A stretch of 64,000 bases of DNA from positions 653,427 through 717,426 of the forward strand of contig RQTK01000132.1 in the NCBI GenBank assembly GCA_003991915.1. Direction: 5' to 3'. The DNA is from Elysia chlorotica (taxonomy: Eukaryota; Mollusca; Gastropoda; Plakobranchidae). The position numbers and the translations under genes were made by a program. The notes beneath the pieces were generated by a model that had not been told where the DNA came from, did no database searches, and worked only from the letters and a program-made list of their open reading frames with translations. Shown one piece after another: positions 36,181 through 49,200 of the stretch (positions are counted from its first letter, which is position 1; the number at the start of each line of letters is the position of its first letter).

Positions 36181-38322
36181 AACAAATTACTACAATGTAT
36201 ATTGTAGGCCTATTTTTCTGATTACGTGTAACTGGAATAGTACGATGCTTTGTTTAAAGCACCAGTCGTAACCTACAAAGCAAACCGTGTACAAATGCCT
36301 TAAATATTAACACAATGTATCTGCAAATCAAAATAAATTATTTCGCATAAAATAAGTTTTGGGGGTAAGACCAGGCGTTTCCTTTTCTATAATAACATTA
36401 TCAAATTTAAAATAAGTCTTTCTCCGTCTTTCATTTTTCAGGAGAGATGTAATAGTTTAAAGTGGGTATAATTATGACCAGAATCTAGTTCATGTTGTTC
36501 AAATTAATATCAATCTTTTTACCTCAAAATCGCGAACAAGTAACGTTAAATATTATTAATAATTATTGTTTTGCTTATATTTTTTGTAACCTAAAATCCT
36601 GCTACAAATACGTTGTTCGACGTCATTATTTACAGACTTTATCGCACATTGTGACTTTTTGTATTTGGCACATTGATTACTCCTCGGTAAGCCACAAACT
36701 ATTATTGATGTATGGTACTACTGAGTGGTGCACTTGATATGTCTCAATCAGACACCACCCCACAAGGGAGCTTTAGGTATCAGTTTCAATAATTATTCAC
36801 TTCAGTTACATGGTTTGGTAAAACCACTGTGTGCAGCTGTCTACTTACCTCTTCACCATTATCTGAAGAGGTGCATATTAAAAAATAACCCAAAATTTAT
36901 TTTTTAAAAAGACGTATTACTTTCTGGTAATACAACTGTAATTTAACAGTAAACGCTGCCTCGTGAACTGTTGACGCTGATATATAAGTTCACCTTAGGC
37001 AAAATTTGGGAACAAAGAACAAGATAAACAAAAATGTTTTCAGCATCAACGTTTCTCAAAAGGAACAATGAATATACTTCAAGTTTGTTTGTTTTTTAAT
37101 TTAAATTGTCATTCTCAAACATGAAAAAATATGTAATCTCTTCCATTATGAACCATAAACAGTATGTCTCACTTCTATTTTAGTTTCACTATTAAAACCA
37201 CAAAGATTTCTAAGTAAAACCATTTCAAACCTGAGTGTCATGATTGTGGATGGATTGTCTTAAGGATTTTTTCACTTAACTTTACTGTTGGGGCAGTTAG
37301 TAAAGTACTAAAAAGCTATTAAACTTCAGAAGTGTTTTTTTTTTTGTTTTTTTTTGGGGGGGGGGGAGACATGGGGTATTGCACTCTTTTCCTTTATCAC
37401 TTCTCTTACTTATAAGTATCCAAATTCTATTTGTAATCAACTAATTGAACTATTACTACTATCATAAATGAAGATAGTTTATTATCGTCTAAATATGGAG
37501 TATGTTTGACATTGTCAGGTTATTAAATATTTGGAAAGAAAAACAACAAAATTTAAAATGTAATAATTATTTTGTCACGTCATCCTATGTCCATACAGCG
37601 TTTACTCCAAATAATGATCCTGGTATGGCGAATTTAATGTTACCTGATTAACTTAACTGGATTGATTTTCGCACCTAATGTGGTTGCCAAAGGTGACCAA
37701 AAAAAAAAAAAGAAAGAAGAATGCAATTACTTGAAAAAGGCATTACAAGATGAAAATAATTCGAAAATGAGCTCTGTTCATTTTTTTTAATTTAACAAGA
37801 GCCTCGCATTCTGGTGCACTCCAGTATAATACTTTTTTTTAGGTTGGATTGAGTTTGTGCAAATAACTACTTAAGACTGCTCTAGTTAATGTGAGGACTC
37901 GACTCTTTTCCTGTCATGCCAGAATAAATCTCTTCCTGTGTCAACTACAAACCTTTTGGAGTAAACTTTTCAGGGCGTGATTTCCTGACTTTTGGAATTT
38001 TCATTCATGGAACTTATAAATAATAAATCTGGGCTGCAGAGTTCTGGTTGTTTATAATTTTAAGTCCTTTTTCAAATATAGTATTTTTTATTTTAAAAAG
38101 GCCCTGAGTCTGTTTTTGAAGTGAATCAATCAGCCAAATTGTAGATTTAGAACTTACGATGGTCTACCCTATTTGAATTTATTTGAAGATAGATATATAG
38201 ATAGATATCAGGGGCTGCTGCCACTGGGCTTTTTCGCCCACTTTACCAAACATCAACGGATACTAATATGGAAATTTTGCATGCTTTATGATGGAAAATC
38301 AAATTAATTAGAATTCCTGCAG

Positions 38323-38372
38323 AAAACAACAAACAAAACAAAAAAAAACACAAACACAAACATCCCCATCCC
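38323..38372. repeat. Left 50-bp direct repeat (probable target-site duplication)
   Basis: Begins AAAACAACAAAC and ends ACATCCCCATCCC, identical base for base to 39591-39640. The A/C-rich target sequence lies on both sides of the RT fragment. Confidence 0.85.
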
Positions 38373-39590
38373 AGGATGATCCGATAGGTGACGGTTACAG
38401 TGAAGAGTTCGAGGTGAAAGTTGGAGTCCACCAAGGTTCTGTACTCAGTCCACTGCTGTTTATCATCCAAATATTGAAGACCTTTCTCGTGAATTCCGAT
38501 CTGGTGTCCCCTGGGAGGACCTTTATGCTGACGACCTAGTCATCATAGCGGAGTCACGTGAGGAATGTGTCAGTAGGCTGTTGACGTGGAAGGAAGGTAT
38601 GGAGGAAAAGGGTCTGAGAGTGAATGCAAGGAAGACCAAGATCATGATCTGCGGTAATAACCTGGATCTTCTCCAGAACTCAGGCGAGTTCCCCTGTGCT
38701 GTCTGCTGCACTGGTGTAGGTAGCAACAGCATTTTCTGCAAAGGCTGCAAGAAGTGGGTACACAAGAAATGCAGCGGGCTGAAACGCCTGACGAAGGACT
38801 CAGATTTCAAGTGCAGTCGATGCCAGGGAACTGCGAGACCAATCGATGGCAGACCACAGAGTGAAGTCCAGGTGGGATCCGACAAGCTGGATGTCGTAGC
38901 TTCTTTCTGCTACCTGGGAGATATGCTCTCGGCAGCTGGTGGCTGTGACCTTGCAACCACAACACGTGTGAAGACAGCTTGGAAGAAGTTTAAAGAACTA
39001 CTACCAGTTCTTTTGTCTCGCCACCTCTCATACAAGACACGGGGTCATGTGTACAGCACTTGTGTGCGGAGTGCAATGCTCCATGCTAGCGAGACATGGC
39101 CCTTGACCAAGCCAAACCTTCAACGCCTGCAGAGAAACGACAGGGCAATGATAAGACAGATCTGCAATGTGAAGCCAGAAGATGTGGCCACCACTAGGTC
39201 AAATGAGCTATTGACGCTTCTTGGCCTTGAGGACCTGAACCTCATTCTGAAGGAGAGAAGACTCCGGTGGTATGGCCACGTGGAACAGTCAAGCAGAGCT
39301 ATCAAGACAGCATTGGACATGCAAGTAACAGGAAGTCGTGGAAAAGGGAGACCCAGAATGACATGGAAGCAGGTGACAGAGAGGGATCGGAAAGACTGGA
39401 AACTTTCAACCTCGACCCTCATGACAGAAACACCTGGAGATCTGGTGTGAGATCAGCCATGCGTGCAGCAAGCCAGCTACCTGGAAGGATGTCCACTGAT
39501 GTGGATGTTGCCCCAGTACCTGCACGTTAATCAAAATACCGATGATAATGATGATGATGATGAAACAAAAAAGTGACTCATCATAGCCAC
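38373..39590 (+). mobile_element. 5'-truncated non-LTR retrotransposon (reverse-transcriptase C-terminal half)
   Basis: The plus strand reads EFEVKVGVHQGSVLSPLLFI, then after a frameshift WEDLYADDLVIIAES, the RT palm motif with the catalytic YADD. It continues through a CxxC zinc-finger insert, FCYLGDMLSAAGG, ASETWPLTKPNLQRLQ and RLRWYGHVEQSS, typical of LINE RT thumb and tail. A second frameshift near 39410 moves the C-terminus (MRAASQLPGRMSTDVDV) to another frame ending at 39530. A (GAT)n tail follows. Exact 50-bp direct repeats at 38323-38372 and 39591-39640 flank it. It sits just downstream of the TAF1B 3' end, in opposite orientation. Inactive. Confidence 0.85.
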
Positions 39591-39640
39591 AAAACAACAA
39601 ACAAAACAAAAAAAAACACAAACACAAACATCCCCATCCC
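39591..39640. repeat. Right 50-bp direct repeat (probable target-site duplication)
   Basis: Identical to 38323-38372. It is separated from the (GAT)n tail of the retroelement by about 30 bases that are not present on the left side. Confidence 0.85.
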
Positions 39641-39835
39641 CCAACACATGCACACACCTAATTGAAAAGGTGAAAACAACTTTGTTTTAGATTTAAAAAT
39701 TCTATGACTTTATTATAGGACAATAACAGATTTTTACAAAATTAAATTAGATCTGATGGTATGCTAGAATACCAATACAACTTATAAAACTGGGTAAGGC
39801 ATTCTTAACATTTTTATGTCCATATTATAAAAATA

Positions 39836-39841
39836 TTTATT
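39836..39841 (-). terminator. Candidate TAF1B polyadenylation signal
   Basis: AATAAA on the minus strand about 97 bases after the TAF1B stop codon, in T/A-rich 3' UTR-like sequence. Confidence 0.45.
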
Positions 39842-39937
39842 GCAAAATTCAATAAATAGGTAAAAATCTTGGACTTATTAACTGATCTATTTTGTTGCTT
39901 GATCAGGTCCTAAGTAAGCTAAACTTTAATAAAGGAA

Positions 39938-40275
39938 TTAAAAAATGTAACGATCTGAAAAGTCCAAACCATTGTCTCCGTGACGTATCAATGGGTTTTT
40001 GCTCCAAATGTTGTAACCAATAAATCTAAGATCTTTCGCTGACTTTTCCTCTGATAGCATAACAAAAAACTCTGCCAATCGCACCACCATCTTGTCTAGC
40101 ATGAGGACATGACAGTCGATTGTCTGGCTGGCCAGGCTGAGTAACCACAAATAGCTCTTGTGTCTGACTGAGTCAAGTTTTGTACTAAGTTGGGAAAATT
40201 CGTACTGCACAAACTTTGGTCGCAGTTCTGAGACTTGGCTTAGCAGCTCCTGACACTTCTGTCTTGTATCTGCAT
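39938..40275 (-). CDS. TAF1B: TAF1B exon 18: C-terminus and stop
   Basis: 112 codons, from DADTRQKCQELLSQVSELRP to NGLDFSDRYIF and TAA at 39938. The acceptor TTTTCCGCAG is clear. The first two bases complete the Asp codon from exon 17. A candidate polyadenylation signal, AATAAA, lies at 39836-39841 (minus). Confidence 0.86.
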
Positions 40276-43200
40276 CTGCGGAAAAGTGGAATATGCCCTG
40301 TAGTAGAAATCATACTGAACTGAATGTTTTGTGATCCAGTAATTTTATTTATAACAATCTCAGTTTTCACAGCACCAAATCTAGCAAGGATCACACAATT
40401 ATGCACTTATAAGTAAAACTAGCAAGCACTTTCATGCAATATTTTGTTTTATTCAAGGGGATTTGCAAGTTGAAACTATCTATATTTTAAATATAGCTTC
40501 AAAATTTAAATTAAAGTAAGCCATGAACAAAAGATCTAACTCAATAAATGTAAAAAAAAAATGCAACAGCAACAACAAAACAAAACAGAAATGACAGTGC
40601 GTGAGCTGTGCCATGGAAAGTTGCATTTGCAACTTGCAACTTGTTACCAAATCACAACTTTTTGCAATTTTTAATCATTTTTTCAAGTAAATTGGTAACT
40701 TTTATAAAAAAATATAAGAATTTCCTGTGAATTTTTCACATTTCGACTGACAAAAATACACCTAGTGTGGTGATGAGACTTAAGTTATAATTGTTTTTAT
40801 TTTTTGAGTATATCTGAACACAAATATATTAGTCAGCGAAAGCATATTAACAATTACAAAATTGTTAACTTTGCATTAGCTCTCCGGGTTTCCCCCCACA
40901 TTTATATTGATTTTTAAAGGCTAAGATTATGCCGCAATTTTTTGCTACTTTTGGCAGCAACTTTCCTTGGGGGACAGTTTGAGCAGAGTGCCTGCAATCG
41001 AAAGTGAAGGGGGTCATAACAGAATAACGTAGTCTGAATTTCTTCTTGATACTTACCAAGAGATTCTAATTTTTTTTCAAAAAAAGGTACATCTGTCAAA
41101 TGGCTGACAGTCTGTCCATTAAAACTTGTAATTTCTTTCTTTGACTTACTAGGTTGATCTGTAAGGAAAAATAACAATAAAGAAAATACAACTGTGTATC
41201 ACACATATTTTGAAATGTATGCAATACAGAACATGGGTCGTTATTAGAATATCTGAATCTTTGAAGTTAAAAAATAATTTAATAAATATGAACATTAAAT
41301 GAGAAATAAAGGATTCTACGCACCTAGAGAAAAATACTTCAATACAAAGTGATTAAATAAACATAAGGTACCAAAATTGCTAACTTCCAGTTCATCTTTT
41401 TTTACTAGAAAAATCTTTTTAGAGCCTTAGTAATATAAAAGCTTTTGAAAAACTATATTAAAGTCTTTAAGAAGAGGAAGAATTAAAGAAATCTGATACT
41501 GTATGCATTTTGTGCAAACTATTTTATGAGGTTCATCTTTTTTTACTAGAAAAATATTTTTAGAGCCTTAGTAATATAAAAGCTTTTGAAAAACTATATT
41601 AAAGTCTTTAAGAAGAGGAAGAATTAAAGAAATCTGATACTGTATGCATTTTGTGCAAACTATTTCACGTTCACCCTGAAATCCAAATAAACATGTATGC
41701 AATTATGGAAAAAAAAACAAAACACCTGACAACCCATACATAGACTTTTATTTCTACATTTTGAAAGTGATTACACAAAAAAGTATTAATTCAAGTTTTG
41801 ATGTAATTGAAATAAATGTATAAAAAAATAATAACCACAAACTATCTGTGTACATGTACTTTGTTAAAATTTTTCATCCAATGGATGTTGCAAATTTAAA
41901 ACCCCTCAGTCTTTAAATCCCACCACTGGCAGATCAGGGACTTTGTTCCTTTCTAAATAGACTAAGTTTTCCAATTCTCTGTAGAGGGAGGGAGAGAATT
42001 CTCTCCCTCTCTCCGGTTTTAACGTCTCCTAGGTTCTCCTGGAGGATCCTATACGGCGACAGGCGGCGTTGACAGAAGACAAAAGATCAGGGAGAAGGCA
42101 AGATAAGATAGATCCTATGCTGGTTCATTCTATTACTACGAGGCTGGTCCTCTTATGTATGGGGTTCCCTAATTTTGGAGGTTCTAAAGTGGAAAGGGGG
42201 GATAGGTAGAGACAGATAAGACAAACCTTCCCTTCTATGCTGGAGGGACGGGTAAGGTTAGGTTTATACATTTAATTTTCTTTTTATGAGTGAGGCAGGA
42301 GATTGAAGAAGTAGGTGCAACTGGTATGGCTGCATTGTTAAAACCGGGGGCACCACCCCACTGGTTTTCCAATTTTCAACAAAAAAGAACTTATCAGCTG
42401 TGGCTATTGCCCACAGTTCAATGAAATCTAATTATATAATGAAAATATAAACTTAGTTCTACTCTAATGAAACCTCTCCAATGACTCCATACTCACTACA
42501 CAATCCAGATATTGCCACTTGGGCTTCTTTGCCCTCAAAAGCTTAAAAGTGCCAATATTTTTAAAGCAACAGAATTAAACATATTAATTTTAGTGATTCT
42601 TTTAAAGAAAAAAATATTGAAAATATTACCTGTCCACATGTTAAGACTAGTCTCTGCTATGGCTATAGCAAGAGGCTTGGATAAAGCTTTGCGGAACTCT
42701 GGATCATATCCCCTTTCTAGTATAGAAAAGAATGAAAATTCATAAGTCAATTTTCCCACAAGAAGACTGCAAAAAGTATGCGTAAAAGTGGGCAAAGAAA
42801 CAAAAATATTTTCTTTAACATTAATCGTATGTAATGTTTGTACTCTCACCAGTACCTGTAGTCCTCCACTTTTTAAAAAGTCAAAATGGATATACATGAA
42901 ATTTCAAAGGATAAAAGGAAAAGTCATAGAAAAATTACTATTTTAAGTGATTCTTTTAAAAAAAGAAAAAAAGCCAAAAAAAAAACTCTTAGGGATCTTT
43001 TGACCAATAACTAAGGTTTTCTTGACGTATAAAATTCTTCATTTAAGAAAAAAAAATGGAAGTCCAAACTTAACAGCCCCGTTATTATTCCCTGGCGATT
43101 ATTAGGAAAAATTATATACTAAATATCATGCATTAAAAATAAAAATTGGCAAATTTTATACTGAGCTTTCTCTAAAAAATAGCAAATAATTACTTGTATA

Positions 43201-46200
43201 GTCTCACTCTCAATTTCCGTCCATTGCTAAAAATGTGCTTAAAAAGCATTACAAGTTCACACAAGAAATTCTGTTTTCAATGAAAAGCTTTCTAAGCAAA
43301 TTAAACAGAACTGTCTCTTTAGAGGTCAGTAATTGTAAACCAACATTGCATTTTTTAACCCTAAAAGCAACTGGCTGTCACTTGAAGTTGAGAGATTCAT
43401 TTATTTTTAATTAGTCCCTCTCCCAACTACAAAACAAAACTTACTGGTTGAAACCTACCTTTCCTCCCTAATCCTGTTAGAGAATAATATACACTAAAGC
43501 GCCTTTTGTTTAACTTCATATTTTCATAACATTCAAGAATCTGATCCAGATTTTCAAGATTGCTTGAAGACCTGAAAGGAAATAAATTTTATTTGCTTTT
43601 ATAACAGTTTTGTTAGAACAAAAATAGCACAACTTTGAAAAGAAACGTGTTTAAGATGTCCTTCCACTCTTATTCAAATAAGCTAATTTTGACTCAGGGT
43701 CAAAAACATTCTATTTACGTATATTAAGGTACATGGCAGTAACATGTGTGCGATTCATGGGTGAAATCAATACAACTTAGGCAATTGGGCTCTCGTTTTT
43801 CATAAAAGTTTTAATAGATAAATTTTTTTTATCATGAACTACAAAGATACCAGTCTTCAAGAAAACTACAAAATTTCAATTGATTTAAATCCTTTTTTTT
43901 TCTTCCCTAAAATAAATCAATCATAAGGTAAAACAAAAAAAAAAAACCCACAAAAAGCTCAACAAAATTTGAAAAACTTAAACTGAAATCAAACATCTGA
44001 GATCCTAATAACTCAAATCTTCCGATACAGTATCATTCATGAGTTATGACTTGTAATCATTGAAAAATAATAAAGACTTACAGGTCAGAATTCAGTTCTC
44101 GGTATCCATCAAACTGGTGGTTTTGTTTGTGCACCCAAAACTTCTTCCAATCCACCCAGTTAAATAACTGGATCTCTTTATCAAAAGAAAGAAAGAAAAA
44201 AAAATTACATCAAATAGAATTTATTTTCTACATTAGTAAAGAGCAAATCATAATGTCAGTAACAGCTCATACTATGTAGAAAGGCAAACAAAAAATGTTT
44301 GAGTGTAAGATGCAAAGCTCAGTTAAGCTGTCATCACCTCTGGCATCTGAAAATGAATATAATAACTATCCCTAGACTACTAAATGCAAGTGTTGCATCC
44401 TCACTCAGGTATCTTTAAGTACCAGCAGATACTAATTTTAATTATAAAGCAGAAAATTCTATCTTAATCTTAAGTTGAAAATCACTTTTCCCTTATTGAA
44501 ATGGCCATACCTTCTGACATACTGATGATTCTTTTTTTTTTTCACAGCCATTTCATTAGTTATTAGTTACCTCAACAGGTTATTATCTATAGATGAGAAA
44601 TATGATCTAACTGAACAAAGCAAAACAAAAAACAAAACAAAAAAATATCTCAGCCGTAGCTTTGCAGTGTTAATCAATCTCATGACCAGCTTGTACATGC
44701 GTCACACACAACTTTTGTAGCTCATCACATTGATAATATTCAACTATAACACACATTCTATGCCATCCAAGTAAACAAAAAATGATACAAAAAACACTTA
44801 CCGTCCTGAACAAGGGATTGAAGCTTTTGGGTATGCTCAGATAATCTCCTGTTGAATAAGACGTTTTGAGAGAGATTTACATCAGAGACCAAGAATATTC
44901 CCCCATAGAATTCTACAGACTGCTAAATAACAAAGATTACATCAATTTTGGTGGAACAAATCTAAGTCTAAAATACAGCCAAAACATTGCATGTGTTAAA
45001 ATAACATGCCCTAAAATATTTAAAAAGCACAGGTTGCTATGTTTTGGGGAAAGTACTATCAATTTTTATGTACGGGAAGGTTTTAGTAGACTGACTTTTA
45101 TTTTAACATGTGTTTGTAATGACATATTGTATTTCCTTCATCTTATCATAATGGCTAACTGATATTATATATTTAAAAAAAATGCAATTCTTGAACAAAA
45201 CAGTGCCAAAAGTTCCCCCCCCCCCCCCCCCCAAAAAAAAAAGAGGAAAAAAAAAGGAAATGTTTTTACCTCTCTGAAACATTGTCTAGTCCAAAAACTA
45301 TCTTCAAAGCCAACACAATGTATCCAAGAGCAACAACTTCACAAGGTATATAAGTTGTTTTACGAGCCTTGTATTCAAAAGGAATTTTTTTTATAAGGCG
45401 CTGAACAAATATAAACAATTCCTCTGAAAAGAAAAGAAATACCAGCAATGAATTTATGACAAACGCAAATTATATGCATATATTTTAATATGAAAAAAAT
45501 TGAAACACTGTTGAGAATAAACCAAAAAAATATTTAACTCATATAACACATTTCTAAATTTCCACTGCTCCCTCTTTTAAAACGTTCCTTGGCTTGAATT
45601 TCACTTACATTAAGAAAGAATGAACAAACAAACAAAATATCCTGACCATAACAAACTTTCTAATTAATTGAAGGTTACACTTAGAATCCATGAAGATATT
45701 GAATAAATTGATATAATTATTATCAATCCTCCGTTTTTTTTGTTTCTTCTTTGTTCATAATAGTCATATCATAATTTATATTTTTCAATTTCTGAGGGAA
45801 AATAGCACTGATGGGCTACTTTGTATGTACCTTTTAAAAGAGAATAGAAAATCTAACATATTAATAGAAAATTTTAAACATTCTATAGTATAAACATCAT
45901 ACAAGGTATTTTTCCATCATATCAAGATATGATTAATTCAGGTTCGTATGATTTATCTCATCTACAGTAAGTATAAAATTTGATATACTGGTTTTGCTTT
46001 ATTGGTTCCTTTAAATATAACATATTTTGATTGGTATTCTGGGAACCATGACTATTTTACATCTTTTATCACAAGTTCGGTAAACCAAAATTACAAACAA
46101 TACATTTTGACACCTTCCTTTAATAATGAATAAACATACTCTATCGATCTAAAATGTTAAAAAAAAAAAAAAGGAAAAAAAAAGAGGGATGATTTACTTG

Positions 46201-49200
46201 GCAAACATAGATCTTTGATAAGACGTGAAGCCAGAGCTGTGAGATCAGGACTAGGGATATTTTTTAGGTCCATGTAACTTCTCAGTTTGTTCACTTCGGA
46301 AATAAGATCATCTGTAGTAAAGCGCACCTGGAATAAGGAATACATTTCAAAATACTATTGTTACAGAAAATGTAGTCTTTTTTTTTAAAATAATACTTGA
46401 ATATAGGCTTTGCAGTCAACAATATAATGGAGAGATAATTATGTGTTATCATTTTCTTTTTTAATTTGATAGGTATCTCAATAGGATTTTTTATAGTGAC
46501 CTGCTTCTCTACATCTTGTTGCATCTCTTGAATGACAAATTTCAGTGCACTGCTTGCTTGTAATATGAGCTGTGGAGAGGTTTTACTTACCTACACTGGG
46601 CTTATAGATTTCACATTGGACCTTACAATTGACGTATTCCTTTCAGAGCTTTATTTTACAGGGCAATTTTAATTACAAAAATATTCGATTGGAACAATGT
46701 TTCTTAACTCTAGGATTTCTTAGCTTTTACACTGCAGCAATATGTCTTATCTCAACTTTTTGAGTATACCCTTTTCTGTCGATTTTTTCTGCTGTTCTTT
46801 TATTCTTTACTATATTATGCATTTTTACCAATGTTCTAAAATTTGTAACTGTCACTCTCAAACTGTTTGCTCTACGCGGATTATTGAACTTTACCAGAGT
46901 CATTAATCAGTCATTAACTCTTTCAGTAACTTGGCATTTTTCACCACTGGAACTTGGCACTTTGATTATCAGCTACATACGTTTTATAACAGTCTCTCAC
47001 AGCTTCCATTTATATTATACCACCTCCAATATATGTATCAAAATAAAGGTTATTGAAAGCATTTTCAAAATATGCATACATATCAAAAGGTTATGAGTAG
47101 CATGCACTTTTATACAAGCGTAAAATGAGACAACTCTGAGAAGCACTTACCCATGTTTTACACCAAATTCCCCTAATCTGAATCAAAGAAGGCCTTTTAT
47201 GAGCCAAATAGGGCACTGCGAAGTTTTCTGTTACAATACTTTATAAGAAGTTTGCACAACTACTTTGAAGAGGATACCTTAAAGAATTTTTGAGTTATGG
47301 CTTGAAATGTATCCACAATCGGTCAAACATTTATTAGTGAATAGTAAAATGCTCCAAGAGATGTGATCAAAGTTATTCTGGTCTTGTAAAATGCACTGAC
47401 TATCTACTGTCAACGTCACGTCGAAGTCAACAAAGTCATGCACTATAGGGTTTTAAGCCTTTCTTGAGTTCAGTGTTGTTATGACATCACGCTGTATGGT
47501 TGATATAGGATATGATTCTGTTAGAGACACTAGAGGCTGCTTGTTTATGTCTTATAAATCACCAAACAAAAAGCATGCCCCAGTTCTAGTTTGAAAGAAA
47601 GTTGTGATCTTAACTTTTTTATCTACATGCTTCAGACACATCGTACATTGGATATTTAGTTAACTAACTAGACCTTTTTAAAGTTACTTCTTAAACCAGA
47701 TTTTGAGACGGTAAAACCGGCGTAAGTTACTGAAAGCACTAAACAGCACAAAAATTGGATTTTTCATTATTTAAAAATCAACAATCATCATTACTGTTGT
47801 TTCACAATGTTCATTTTTTCTTGAAAGAGACATTGAATGAATAATTTTTTTTTAAATCAAGAAAACAAATACTCAAAATTGTCAAAGAAAAGATTTGAAA
47901 GTGGTAATATATAATTCTAAGACCCCATTCTCCCAGTTAGCTGACTCTTTCCAGATAGCCAATGCGAAAACAAAGATAGAAACCAGACTTACAACAAGAA
48001 ACAAGTGAGAGTCGTAGTTTGATAGCACCATATCAGAAGGAAGAAGGTGACTTGTTGACAGAAATGGCACTTGGCCACTATGTATCCACCTGTAAAAGAT
48101 ATGTATAGCACACTTTTAAAACACAGTTTGTGATGATCACATAATTATATTCAAGTATAAATATAAAAATTCAATAATTTGAAGAGATTCTATCATTTTG
48201 TAAAATAATTGTAGGATTTAAGTATAGAGCAGCATCAAGCACATTCACCATTGTTGGCAGCAGATGCAGTGAAAGTTGTATATCATAAGCCAATCAAGTC
48301 TATCCTTGTTTAATTATTGTTTGATAAAAGGCTCCCATTATGTAACATGTGTAATATTATTATCAAGGAGCATTACTAAGGCTGAAGAAAGAAAAGAATT
48401 AGGACTTTATTTATCAGGAATATGATTTCAACAAGAGTTATCTAACAAAGCTGGAGGGTACAGCTCTGCTTTAGGAGTCACCAAGCAAAAGTGCCCACAG
48501 GCGCATGAGTAATGCTAAAGGTTGCAATTTTTTCTAAACACTAGAATAAAATAAAGTGCACAAACAGAGAATATTTTGTATAATATGCTTTTTGAACAAG
48601 ACTTTTGTCTTCATACAGAGCTGACTTAGTTTTGGTGAAATTACATTCCCCATACCAGTCTTACTTAGTCCTGTATTATGTTTGAGGTTCACTGTAATAT
48701 TTTCTTGATGAACAACAATTTTTTTTTTTCAATATGGGGTAAATTTTTTATAGACAAATGTAATGTATGCAGAATAATAGGCATGTTATTTATTTATTGG
48801 CTCACAGTCAACAATCATAAACAATCAGCATACCTTATAACATCACAGGGCAGTATGCTTGGATTGGTGAGCATAAGACCTAGGTAACACAAGGTGATGG
48901 TCTTCTTAATGTCCATCCACTCTGGTGATTTCTTAGCCTGGAATAAAAAGAGTAAAATATAATTGATGACAGAGGGACACACATACACAGAGACAGACAT
49001 ACATAAAGACATAGGTGTAACAAATATTTCTTTAATCTTCCAACCATTGGTCTCCTGTAGCCCTGTCTATTCTCCTCCTCCCCATCTCTCTCATGTATAC
49101 TGAAGTGCACACAGCTCCTGGCTAGGCTGTCTTAGATACATGGAAACTGTCAATGCTTCTAAATAAGTCGAAAAATGAAAACTTCAGATATGAGGAAAAA

